From positions 1-41,716 of the forward strand of contig JAGVLY010000069.1 of the NCBI GenBank assembly GCA_020054035.1: DNA of 41,716 bases. The letters are read 5' to 3'. The stretch comes from Bacteroidia bacterium (GTDB taxonomy: Bacteria > Bacteroidota > Bacteroidia > SXHM01). Position numbers and translations under genes: made by a program. Of the stretch, positions 17,636 through 25,858 are shown piece after piece (position 1 is the first letter of the stretch; every line of letters starts with the position of its first letter). The notes under the pieces are model-generated. The model had not been told where the DNA came from and did no database searches. It was given only the letters and a program-made list of their open reading frames with translations.

Positions 17636-17643
17636 CAAAAGTA
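17636..17643 (-). promoter_or_regulatory. -7 promoter element of hemA
   Basis: The minus strand reads TACTTTTG, an exact TAnnTTTG, 23 bases before the hemA ATG. No TTG is seen at the expected -33 distance. Confidence 0.45.
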
Positions 17644-17705
17644 GTATTGCAAGGGGTTTATTTGTCATAAAATTGTATCTCTTTTAGTAGCTTGCACGCT
17701 CAATC

Positions 17706-19640
17706 ATGTCGCAGCAGCAATTCAAGTTAAGTCCTTACTTCCCCTTTCTTTATTTCTGCCTGCTGGCGTTTATACTTTTCTCAGGCAACACCCACAGCCT
17801 TACCGACCAGGACGAAGCAGCTTATGCCGGCTTTGCCAAACAGATGATTGAATCGGGTAATTGGGTAACGCCTGAGTTCATGTGGAGCGAGGTGCACCGC
17901 AAGCCGCCCTTGCATTTCTGGAACATAGCCCTCAGCTATAAAGTGTTTGGAGTAAATGAATTTGCAGTGCGTTTTCCGGCTGCGTTATTTGTGTTGCTTA
18001 CCTGTTTGCTGGTGTTCTATGCAGGTAAAAAAATAGTTGGCGAGCGGCTTGCATTGCTTTGGGTAATAGTGTTAAGCACTTCACTCTTAGTACCCGTTCT
18101 TGGTAAAATTTCAGTAACCGATTCTACCTTGTTGTTCTTTACAACCGCCTGTGCGTTTTCGTTTTACTTTGTTCTTAAGCAAAAAGCGTGGAAGTGGGTG
18201 TTGGTGTTTTGGCTTTCGTTTGCGCTGGCTTTGCTTACCAAGGGCCCGCCTGTTGTTTTGTTTGCGTTGGGCTTAAGTGGTTTGTTGTTGATGTTCCACC
18301 CCAACCGCAGGAACTTAATGATGTTTCATCCCTGGTTCTTTCTGCCCTTGGCTTTGCTGCCCTTGCTGGCCTGGGGATATGCCACCACGCACTACGATGG
18401 CGGCAAGTTTGTAACCTGGATGATTGACTGGTACGTACTGAAACGCGTTGGCGGAAGCGTGTTCGGTCAATCCGGTTTTCCGGGCATGCACCTGTTGATG
18501 ATTATCCTGTTTTTTATCCCTTGGCTGCTGTTTTTGCCACAGGCTTTTAAGGCATTGTTCACGCAGCTTTTTAAAGACAAAAAAGAAGGCTTGTTTTTTT
18601 CTGCATGGTTTGTGGCGGGCTGGTTTATTTTTGAGTTATCGCCCAGTAAGCTCCCGGCTTATGTGGTGGCTGCCCATGTGCCGCTGGCATTTTTTATTGC
18701 GCGGGTTGCAGTTGAACAAAAGCTGTCTGCAAAGTTTTGGTTGATTATTCACTACCTCATTGCCTTTGTTTTGTTTGCCGCAATTGTTGCCGTTCCGTTT
18801 ATAATAAATGTTGCGGCAGCAACTAAAATTCTCTTTGTTTCCGTTGGTCTTGTGTTGCTTATCGCAACGGTTGTTTCGCTGTTTGTTATGCGCACCAAAT
18901 GGTTGTTGCCTGCCCTGATAAGTGTGGCGGTTTTGCTGCAACTGGGTCTGTGGCAGGTCTTGGTGCCCGCAACCGATGAGTATAAAAACAACACCAGACA
19001 AGTAGCGGATTATGCAACCGAACATGCCGACAAAACAAGCCGCATACTAATAGCCAACGGACAAAACAAGCCCCCAAGCCTGCCCTTTTATTTAAGCAAC
19101 ACGTTTAATAACATACAGGACGAATATGATTTTTCCCTATTGCTTAAAACCTGGTATTCCGACTCAGCCTGCGTGCTTATTCTCAATGAAAAGCAGAACG
19201 CATTGTTTGCACAAACACTTCCTGCTGTTGAGGTTAAAAAACTGGAAACAATACAAGAACTGAAGCAAGCCTTCTCCAACTACTACATCCTTATAAAACC
19301 CGAAACCGAAAAAAACACTCCTCTTCCCTTGCCCGAATGGCTGAAACCGCCTTTAACTCAGCAGGCTTATGAAGAAGGAATAAAAAGCAATCCCCAATGG
19401 ATGCACGACCTCACCCTAAAAGCAAAAGAGCGCAACCTGAGCATAGAAGAACTGATTACCGCAGATGCCAACTGGTTAGCCGAAAACGACCTGCGCAGAT
19501 ACAACTACCTTACCGCCATGTTGCAAACTCCGCGCTGGAAAACCGACCTTGAAACTCGGGCTGCCGCCAAACAAATAAGCCTTGAAGCCTTTTGTAGCGA
19601 GGAGGTTGATTTTATATTCAAACAGGGGAGGGTGTATTAA
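17706..19640 (+). CDS. GT39-type membrane glycosyltransferase (ArnT/PMT-like)
   Basis: Integral membrane glycosyltransferase of the GT-C fold that uses a polyprenyl-phosphate sugar donor; the acceptor is unknown. Of 644 residues, about 1-430 are membrane-spanning with roughly 11-12 hydrophobic segments. The first periplasmic loop has the acidic motif TDQDEAAYAGFAKQM (D36, E37) and EVHRKPPLHFW, typical of the ArnT/PMT group. The soluble C-terminal part ends with two copies of a roughly 35-residue unit (about 559-593 and 605-638), each with an NPQW or TPRW start and a later SxEEL/SLEAF helix. The gene is divergent from hemA and precedes secA by 129 bases. It could modify lipid A or another glycan. 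Confidence 0.88.
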   Translation: MSQQQFKLSPYFPFLYFCLLAFILFSGNTHSLTDQDEAAYAGFAKQMIESGNWVTPEFMWSEVHRKPPLHFWNIALSYKVFGVNEFAVRFPAALFVLLTCLLVFYAGKKIVGERLALLWVIVLSTSLLVPVLGKISVTDSTLLFFTTACAFSFYFVLKQKAWKWVLVFWLSFALALLTKGPPVVLFALGLSGLLLMFHPNRRNLMMFHPWFFLPLALLPLLAWGYATTHYDGGKFVTWMIDWYVLKRVGGSVFGQSGFPGMHLLMIILFFIPWLLFLPQAFKALFTQLFKDKKEGLFFSAWFVAGWFIFELSPSKLPAYVVAAHVPLAFFIARVAVEQKLSAKFWLIIHYLIAFVLFAAIVAVPFIINVAAATKILFVSVGLVLLIATVVSLFVMRTKWLLPALISVAVLLQLGLWQVLVPATDEYKNNTRQVADYATEHADKTSRILIANGQNKPPSLPFYLSNTFNNIQDEYDFSLLLKTWYSDSACVLILNEKQNALFAQTLPAVEVKKLETIQELKQAFSNYYILIKPETEKNTPLPLPEWLKPPLTQQAYEEGIKSNPQWMHDLTLKAKERNLSIEELITADANWLAENDLRRYNYLTAMLQTPRWKTDLETRAAAKQISLEAFCSEEVDFIFKQGRVY

Positions 19641-19661
19641 GATTCTACTTTAGATTTTTTC

Positions 19662-19669
19662 TACCTTCG
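19662..19669 (+). promoter_or_regulatory. Possible -7 element of secA
   Basis: TACCTTCG lies 100 bases upstream of the secA ATG, one base from TAnnTTTG. If used, it leaves a leader of about 95 bases containing two dyads: ACCCT/AGGGT near 19686 and the hairpin at 19728-19749. Confidence 0.35.
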
Positions 19670-19727
19670 CCTCCCCTTTGCTGACACCCTGTCAGGGTTT
19701 TTGCATTGGTTTAATAATTGACAAACA

Positions 19728-19749
19728 CAGGTTTTTTCATTAAAACCTG
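19728..19749 (+). promoter_or_regulatory. Hairpin in the secA leader
   Basis: CAGGTTTT (19728-19735) and AAAACCTG (19742-19749) form a perfect 8-bp stem with a 6-base loop, ending 20 bases before the secA ATG. The core resembles the CCTGACAGG/AAACCTG repeat found inside gltX, so it may be a repeat remnant rather than a dedicated regulator. Confidence 0.4.
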
Positions 19750-19769
19750 AAAACATACACGCATAGATA

Positions 19770-22595
19770 ATGATAAACTTCATCAACGGCTTAGCCGGAA
19801 AAATATTCGGTAGTAAAGCCGACCGCGACATCAAAGAAGTGATGCCCCTGGTTGAAAAAATAAAAGTAGAATTCCCGAAACTTGCTTCCCTTTCTCATGA
19901 TCAGCTTCGCGCTAAATCAGACGACTTCCGTAAACGCATTCAGGATTTCCTGAAAACCGAAAACGATGAAATCGCTTCCATCCGCGAGAAGATTGAAAAC
20001 ACTCCTGACTTAGATGTGCATGAAAAAGAAAATCTTTACGAGCGCATCGATAAACTGGAAGAAGTCATTAAAGAAAAAACAAAAGAAATTCTTTTAGAAA
20101 TTCTTCCCGAGGCCTTTGCAGTAGTGAAAGAAACAGCAAAACGTTTCACCGAAAACGATACCCTGCGTGTTACTGCAACTCAAATGGACCGCGACCTTTC
20201 GGTGCATAAACAACACATCGCAATTGAAGGCAACTATGCCGTTTGGAGCAGCCGCTGGATTGCGGGCGGCACCGAAATAAAATGGGACATGGTACACTAC
20301 GATGTGCAGCTCATTGGCGGTATTGCGTTGCACATGGGCAAAATTGCCGAGATGGGAACAGGTGAAGGAAAAACGCTCGTGGGCACACTTCCTGTTTACC
20401 TGAACGCATTGACGGGAAAAGGTGTACACCTTGTTACAGTAAACAATTACCTCAGCCGCAGGGACAGCGAGTGGATGGGTCCTTTATTTGAGTTTCACGG
20501 AATAACAGTTGATTGCATTGACAACCACCAACCCAATTCCGAAGCCCGCAGAAAAGCCTATTTGGCCGACATTACCTACGGAACTAACAACGAGTTTGGT
20601 TTTGATTACCTGCGCGACAACATGGCGCGCAGCCCCGAAGACCTGGTGCAACGCAAGCACAATTACGCCATTGTGGATGAGGTCGATTCAGTTTTGATTG
20701 ACGATGCACGTACACCGCTCATTATTTCAGGACCAACTCCAAAAGGCGATAAACAGGAGTTCACAGAAATGAAACCAAAAATTGAACGACTGATTCAGGC
20801 TCAACGTAATTACGTTAACAATGCACTTTCGGAATCAAAACGTTTACTCAAAGAAGGAAAAGAAGAAGAAGGTGGTTTGTTGTTATACCGTTCGCAACGC
20901 GGTTTGCCGAAAAACAAGGCACACATCAAATACCTGAGTGAGCCGGGTGTAAAAACCATCATGCAGAAAACAGAAAACTACTACATGCAGGACCAGAACA
21001 AGGAAATGCACAAGGTAGATGCCGAACTGTTTTTTGTGATTGACGAGAAGACCAACTCCATTGAGTTAACCGAAAAAGGCATTGACCTTATCACCGGAAA
21101 CTCTGATGATACCGAGTTCTTCGTGCTTCCCGACATGGGAACTAAAGTGGCGGAAATAGAACACTTACACGTTGACGACCACGAAAAAGCAAAGAAGAAA
21201 GAAGAACTGATGCGTGACTTTGCCATTAAGTCAGAGCGCATTCACACCATCAACCAATTGCTGAAAGCATACACCTTATTTGAGTTGGATGTAGAGTATG
21301 TGGTGATTGAAAACAAAGTAAAAATTGTGGACGAGCAAACAGGTCGTATCATGGAAGGGCGCAGGTATTCCGATGGTTTGCACCAGGCGATTGAAGCAAA
21401 GGAAAATGTAAAGGTGGAAGCTGCAACACAAACGTATGCAACCATCACTTTGCAGAATTATTTCCGCATGTATAACAAGCTGGCGGGTATGACCGGAACT
21501 GCCGAAACAGAAGCAGGCGAGTTCTGGGATATTTACAAACTGGATGTGATGGTAATCCCTACCAATCGCCCGATTGCGCGTAACGACAGAGAAGATCTGG
21601 TTTACAAAACTGCCCGCGAAAAATACGGAGCAGTGATTGAAGAAATTGTGAAATTGACTGAGCAGGGACGCCCTGTTCTGGTGGGAACAACCTCGGTTGA
21701 GATTTCGGAATTGCTTTCGCGCATGTTGAAAATGAAAAACATTAAACACAATGTTTTGAATGCGAAGTTGCACCAACGCGAAGCCGAGATTGTTGCCGGT
21801 GCAGGACAAAAAGGAGCAGTTACCATTGCCACTAACATGGCTGGTCGCGGAACGGATATCAAGTTGGGTGCCGGTGTAAAAGAAGTGGGAGGTTTGGCAA
21901 TTGTAGGTACAGAGCGCCACGAATCAAGACGCGTTGACCGCCAGTTGCGTGGTCGTGCCGGCAGGCAGGGTGATCCCGGTTCTTCACAGTTCTTCGTTTC
22001 GTTGGAAGATAACCTGATGCGACTTTTCGGTGGCGACCGTATGACTAAATGGATGGACCGCCTCGGACACAAAGAAGGTGAGGTTATCCAGCATTCGGTG
22101 ATGACAAAATCCATTGAGCGAGCGCAGAAAAAAGTGGAGGAAAACAACTTCGGAACACGTAAACGTTTGCTGGAATACGATGACGTAATGAACTCGCAGC
22201 GCGAGGTAATTTACAAACGCAGACGCCATGCCCTGTATGGCGACCGCCTGTCGGTTGACATCTCGAACATGATTTATGACACCTGCGAAAGCGTGGTAGA
22301 ACAATACCGCGAGACAAAAGATTTTGAAGGATTTAAAATTGAGCTTATCCGCACCTTCTCGGTTGAATCGCCTGTTACTGCTGAAGAGTTTGCTTCCACC
22401 AACACACCGGTGCTGAGCGAAAAAGTGTTCCAATACTTAGAAGAAAAATACAAACAGAAAAAAGATTTCAGTGCCGAACGGGCATACCCTGTTATAAAAC
22501 AAGTGTATGAAAACGAAGGGCAAAGTTTTGAGAACATTGTAATTCCTTTCAGTGACGGTATAAAAACGCTGAACGTTGTTACAAATCTTAAATAA
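19770..22595 (+). CDS. secA: Preprotein translocase ATPase SecA, first 941 residues up to an in-frame TAA
   Basis: Motor ATPase of the Sec pathway, driving unfolded preproteins through SecYEG. Walker A MGTGEGKT is at 195-202. The DEAD-type motif is [20 protein letters not shown] (about 304-323), and NBD2 has [13 protein letters not shown] and [17 protein letters not shown]. Long insertions typical of Bacteroidota SecA account for its size. The frame closes at TAA 22593-22595 after VVTNLK, but the same frame continues immediately with [10 protein letters not shown] and the rest of SecA to 23060 (1097 codons in all, normal length). The stop falls before the two-helix finger, so the 941-residue product should not support translocation. 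Error, recent mutation and readthrough remain open. Confidence 0.95.
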   Translation: MINFINGLAGKIFGSKADRDIKEVMPLVEKIKVEFPKLASLSHDQLRAKSDDFRKRIQDFLKTENDEIASIREKIENTPDLDVHEKENLYERIDKLEEVIKEKTKEILLEILPEAFAVVKETAKRFTENDTLRVTATQMDRDLSVHKQHIAIEGNYAVWSSRWIAGGTEIKWDMVHYDVQLIGGIALHMGKIAEMGTGEGKTLVGTLPVYLNALTGKGVHLVTVNNYLSRRDSEWMGPLFEFHGITVDCIDNHQPNSEARRKAYLADITYGTNNEFGFDYLRDNMARSPEDLVQRKHNYAIVDEVDSVLIDDARTPLIISGPTPKGDKQEFTEMKPKIERLIQAQRNYVNNALSESKRLLKEGKEEEGGLLLYRSQRGLPKNKAHIKYLSEPGVKTIMQKTENYYMQDQNKEMHKVDAELFFVIDEKTNSIELTEKGIDLITGNSDDTEFFVLPDMGTKVAEIEHLHVDDHEKAKKKEELMRDFAIKSERIHTINQLLKAYTLFELDVEYVVIENKVKIVDEQTGRIMEGRRYSDGLHQAIEAKENVKVEAATQTYATITLQNYFRMYNKLAGMTGTAETEAGEFWDIYKLDVMVIPTNRPIARNDREDLVYKTAREKYGAVIEEIVKLTEQGRPVLVGTTSVEISELLSRMLKMKNIKHNVLNAKLHQREAEIVAGAGQKGAVTIATNMAGRGTDIKLGAGVKEVGGLAIVGTERHESRRVDRQLRGRAGRQGDPGSSQFFVSLEDNLMRLFGGDRMTKWMDRLGHKEGEVIQHSVMTKSIERAQKKVEENNFGTRKRLLEYDDVMNSQREVIYKRRRHALYGDRLSVDISNMIYDTCESVVEQYRETKDFEGFKIELIRTFSVESPVTAEEFASTNTPVLSEKVFQYLEEKYKQKKDFSAERAYPVIKQVYENEGQSFENIVIPFSDGIKTLNVVTNLK

Positions 22596-23060
22596 GCATA
22601 CGAAACCCGCGGAAAAGTTTTGGCCACATCGTTTGAAAAAAACATTGTGCTTGCCATTATTGACGACATCTGGAAAGAGCACCTGCGCGAAATGGATGAG
22701 TTGAAATCATCCGTGCAGAATGCGGCTTACGAGCAAAAAGACCCCTTGCTGATTTATAAGTTCGAGTCGTTTGAGTTATTTAAAACATTGCTTGGAAAAA
22801 TAAATCGCGAGATAGTTCCTTTCCTTTTCAAAGGCACTTTGCCCGAACAGGCCCCTACAAGTTTCAAGCGTAACCTTGCACCGCCAAAACCCGAAGCCAA
22901 CCTGAAAACAGGAAGAGATGAAATTGGCGCACCCCGCCAACCCGGAGTTCCCAACACCGAGCAGGAAAAACCAATGCCTGTAAAAGTGGAAGACAAGATA
23001 GGTCGCAACGACCCTTGCCCTTGCGGAAGTGGTAAAAAGTATAAAAACTGTCACGGGTAA
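22596..23060 (+). pseudogene. secA: C-terminal part of SecA after the internal stop
   Basis: In the same frame as the upstream part, this segment encodes the helical scaffold continuation [20 protein letters not shown], the two-helix finger region ([18 protein letters not shown], with the tyrosine equivalent to the E. coli fingertip tyrosine), a Pro-rich linker and the zinc-binding SEC-C motif [20 protein letters not shown]. Sequence conservation looks complete, so no decay beyond the single TAA is visible. A TTG at 22620 could restart translation, but no ribosome-binding signal supports it. The secA/23116 terminator follows 3 bases later. Confidence 0.85.
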
Positions 23061-23063
23061 TAA

Positions 23064-23096
23064 AAAAAGAGCCCCGCCAATGGCGGGGCTCTTTTT
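23064..23096. terminator. Bidirectional intrinsic terminator after secA
   Basis: A stem of GAGCCCCGCC (23069-23078) with GGCGGGGCTC (23082-23091) is flanked by A-runs on the left and T-runs on the right, so it can terminate secA on the plus strand and the 23116-23490 gene on the minus strand. Confidence 0.92.
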
Positions 23097-23115
23097 ATTA
23101 GATGATTTGCAAAAA

Positions 23116-23490
23116 TTAATTCTGTTTTGCAGAACCACTCACCATGCTGATTGATTTAGTAACCAAGTCAGTATCGGTTTGCAATTGATAAAAATACTGC
23201 CCCGGAGCAAGTGTTGAAATATCATACGTTTCGTTGTACTCACCTGCTGTGCGGTTGCCGGCAAACAAAACTTTACCTACGCTGCCATCAACACTGAAAA
23301 TCATAAGCTTCACAGGCGTGTTTTGCGGAAGCTGATAGTTAATAGTAAGCGTAGAAGAAGAAGGATTAGGGTAGGCTGTCAGTTTAAACTGGTCGTCACC
23401 ATTGTTTTGGGACAAAGCCGGTTTAGCTGTTATGGCATTCATAAAAAATGCACTCAGCAGAATTACGATATAAGTTTTAATAGTAAACAT
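23116..23490 (-). CDS. Secreted mini-protein: signal peptide plus T9SS sorting domain
   Basis: A 124-residue protein with an N-terminal signal segment (about 1-28), then almost directly a type A T9SS C-terminal domain. The domain opens with FKLTAYPNPSSSTLTINYQL (about 36-55) and continues with VKLMIFSVDG and the closing LAPGQYFYQLQTDTDLVTKSI. No room is left for a cargo domain. Such sorting domains normally sit at the end of large surface proteins and direct their export and anchoring. It could be the remnant of a truncated cargo protein, a decoy or regulator, or a small surface protein in its own right. It is co-oriented with the HMA lipoprotein gene 57 bases upstream. Confidence 0.85.
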   Translation of the reverse strand: MFTIKTYIVILLSAFFMNAITAKPALSQNNGDDQFKLTAYPNPSSSTLTINYQLPQNTPVKLMIFSVDGSVGKVLFAGNRTAGEYNETYDISTLAPGQYFYQLQTDTDLVTKSISMVSGSAKQN

Positions 23491-23547
23491 GTTGGTTAGT
23501 TATTGTTGGTTGGTTTTTATGTTGGATTGGTTGTTAATGGTCAAGGT

Positions 23548-23952
23548 TTAAACGGCAGTATCTTTCAACAAATCTTCTTCAATTGCATCCACTTCGTTGT
23601 CTTCTTCGCCTTCAGTTGCTTTCTTTTCAATTTTCACCTCTACATTGGTTACTTTGTATTGCCCTTCGTTTAAAGCAGCAATAGCAGCAAGAATATCTTT
23701 TTCGCTGGTCTTTGTATCATCAAATTTGAATGTGGCTGTCTTTTCTTCAAAGTTTACTTTGCTGTAAGTAACACCTGCCAGTTCAGCAACTGTTTTCTCA
23801 ATCGTTTTAGCGCATCCTTCGGCACAGGTCATTCCATCAAGCGTAATATTCATTTCGGCCGTAGAGACAACAGTATCTTTTCCGCCCGAAGAGCAGGAAT
23901 AATAAACCTGCATACTAACAAAAGCGAGAACAAAAAACAATACTTTCTTCAT
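23548..23952 (-). CDS. Heavy-metal-associated (HMA) domain lipoprotein
   Basis: From ATG 23952 it has 134 residues. A lipoprotein signal ends at YYSC with C20 as the lipid anchor. An HMA domain (about 33-100) carries the metal-binding motif GMTCAEGCAKT, with C43 and C47 spaced CX3C rather than the classical CXXC; this variant is known in Bacteroidota HMA proteins. The C-terminus is highly acidic (residues about 112-128). HMA domains bind Cu(I) or other soft metals, so a periplasmic or surface copper-binding role is likely. It diverges from the two copper-monooxygenase-like genes, which suggests a shared metal context (inference). The open frame extends to 23988, but the lipobox fits the later ATG. 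Confidence 0.88.
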   Translation of the reverse strand: MKKVLFFVLAFVSMQVYYSCSSGGKDTVVSTAEMNITLDGMTCAEGCAKTIEKTVAELAGVTYSKVNFEEKTATFKFDDTKTSEKDILAAIAALNEGQYKVTNVEVKIEKKATEGEEDNEVDAIEEDLLKDTAV

Positions 23953-23974
23953 GATTGGATTTTTTAAAATCGCG

Positions 23975-24003
23975 CAAATGTATATCAATTGATGCTTGTC
24001 AAA
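23975..24003 (-). promoter_or_regulatory. Promoter of the HMA lipoprotein gene (TTTG-N17-TACATTTG)
   Basis: On the minus strand TTTG (24003-24000), a 17-base spacer and TACATTTG (23982-23975) match the Bacteroidota consensus, 22 bases before the ATG at 23952. This is the best-formed promoter in the window. Confidence 0.65.
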
Positions 24004-24191
24004 TCAGTGTTTGTAATGATTTTTTGCACACTCGAAATAAGGCGAAGCAATAGTCCTGCTTATCGGGCGAAAAACAGGTTTCGTCTATTTTTAGGGCTCT
24101 TCAGAGGTATTCTAGCAAGCTGTATTGTGATTTAATTACCTTTAGCAGCCTCAAAAAAAGGCGATTACACTAATTTATCAATACCATTTCA

Positions 24192-25850
24192 ATGAAGCAT
24201 TTTTACATTTCTGCTGCACTTGTGTTCTCAGTTTTTACTGCAAAGGCACAATCAACTTATCAAAGCGTTTACAACCTCTTTCAAGCTAACTGCACCATTG
24301 GATGCCACGGCAATGGCGGCACTTCAGGCAACCTTGACCTGTATGGCGGAGGAAGCGCCAGCACCGTTTACAACAACATCGTTAATGTTACACCTGTAAA
24401 TCCTGCTGCTGCTGCAAAAGGTGAAAAACGAATTATGCCAGGTTATCCTGAAAGAAGTTTTTTATTGCGTAAATGTGCTACTACAGCTTGGGATAATGCT
24501 TACGCATTAGATGTTACCGAAGGCAATAACATGCCCGACAATCAACCTTCATTAGAAAAAGAAGAAATTGAATTGATTCGTCAATGGATACAATATGGCG
24601 CACCGCAAAGCGGGCAAGTGATAAGCACACAAACGCTTTATAATTATTACCATGTAAATGGCAGACCAAGAATTACACCTCCTCCTGCACCTGCTCCCGG
24701 TGAAGGTTTTCAGGTTCATTTCGGTCCTGTAATCCTCGATCCGTTGCAGGAAATTGAATATTACAAAAAAGAAGCCGTTTTCAACGCTACTCCCTTTGAA
24801 GCCAACAAACTTAGCTGTACAATAGATGATGATTCGCATCACTTTCTGCTTTTTGGTTTTCTACCCGGTGCTGAAAGCGAATTGGATGAGGGATTACGCA
24901 CGGTTGATGTTTCCAACGTGTTTCCTGATCAGACAAAATATATTGTAGGTTGGGTAGATTCAGAAACCACCGACCTGCCCGATAACACAGCTTATTATTT
25001 TCCTGACAGTGCAGTATTAGATTTGAATTACCACATCATCAATTATTCGGAAGATTCCATACTGGCTGCCGAAGCGTATGCAAATGTTTACACCCAACCA
25101 CTTGGAACTGCAGAAAGAGAAATGAAATCAGAGTTGGTAATTTACAATCCTACCGCATTATTAATCTTTAATAACGGAAACGAACAAACTTTTTCAGGCT
25201 CGCGCTTTGAAGCCGGTTCACAAGACGACTGGAATATTTGGTTTCTTTCTACCCATACTCACAAATACGGAACAGCTTACAATGTTTACAAACGCAATGC
25301 AAACGGAAGTAAAGGCGATATACTGTATGACGGAAATTACAATACCAATTACACCTTCAATCAGGGGTATTATGATTGGCAACACCCTGCTAATAAATAT
25401 TTTGATCCTTTGGAAACTGTTGATGCTTCCAACGGAATTATTCACGAAGCAAAATATAAAATCAGCGACCCCGATGAACAAGCATTTCTCATCACGTTTG
25501 GTTTAACAACCGCTGATGAGATGATGCTTATTTTCATGCAATATACGGTTAACGCTCCTATCGGAATTAACGAAGCAATTACAGCAGCAGAAAATGTTTC
25601 GGCTTATCCAAATCCTGTTGCAGACGTTTTGAATTTCTCGTATACTCTGAAAGAAGAATCAACAGTTGCAATTGATATTTATGATATCAGCGGAAAATTA
25701 GTTGCTAACCTGATGAACAAAACCGAAACAGCTGGCAAAAAGATTGCACAAATTAATACCAACGCTCCGGGTTGGACAAGCGGAACATATTATGTTCGCC
25801 TGAGTGTAAACGGTGAAAGTATTTCTAAACAAATTGTAAAAATAGATTAA
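24192..25850 (+). CDS. Secreted cytochrome c / copper type II monooxygenase-like protein with T9SS domain (paralog 1)
   Basis: 552 residues: a signal peptide (1-20); a small cytochrome c domain with the haem-type motif C34-x3-C38-H39 (NCTIGCHGNGG), candidate axial M114 in NNMPDNQP and the closing EIELIRQWIQYGAP; then a peptidylglycine-monooxygenase-like copper domain; and a C-terminal T9SS domain beginning VSAYPNPVADVLNFSY (about 469-484). Candidate copper ligands follow the PHM order: H216-H217 (DDSHHFLLF), H281 (LNYHIINY), H355 and H357 (THTHKYG), and M444 or M445 (DEMMLIF). The CX3CH spacing is atypical, so haem attachment is inferred. The substrate is unknown. It is followed after 8 bases by a paralog. 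Confidence 0.82.
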   Translation: MKHFYISAALVFSVFTAKAQSTYQSVYNLFQANCTIGCHGNGGTSGNLDLYGGGSASTVYNNIVNVTPVNPAAAAKGEKRIMPGYPERSFLLRKCATTAWDNAYALDVTEGNNMPDNQPSLEKEEIELIRQWIQYGAPQSGQVISTQTLYNYYHVNGRPRITPPPAPAPGEGFQVHFGPVILDPLQEIEYYKKEAVFNATPFEANKLSCTIDDDSHHFLLFGFLPGAESELDEGLRTVDVSNVFPDQTKYIVGWVDSETTDLPDNTAYYFPDSAVLDLNYHIINYSEDSILAAEAYANVYTQPLGTAEREMKSELVIYNPTALLIFNNGNEQTFSGSRFEAGSQDDWNIWFLSTHTHKYGTAYNVYKRNANGSKGDILYDGNYNTNYTFNQGYYDWQHPANKYFDPLETVDASNGIIHEAKYKISDPDEQAFLITFGLTTADEMMLIFMQYTVNAPIGINEAITAAENVSAYPNPVADVLNFSYTLKEESTVAIDIYDISGKLVANLMNKTETAGKKIAQINTNAPGWTSGTYYVRLSVNGESISKQIVKID

Positions 25851-25858
25851 GCCTTTTT

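Noticed and set aside
22593-22595. Alternative genetic code reading TAA as sense
   Set aside because: Many genes here end with TAA at the expected family length (for example atpG, hemA, prs), so TAA works as a stop.
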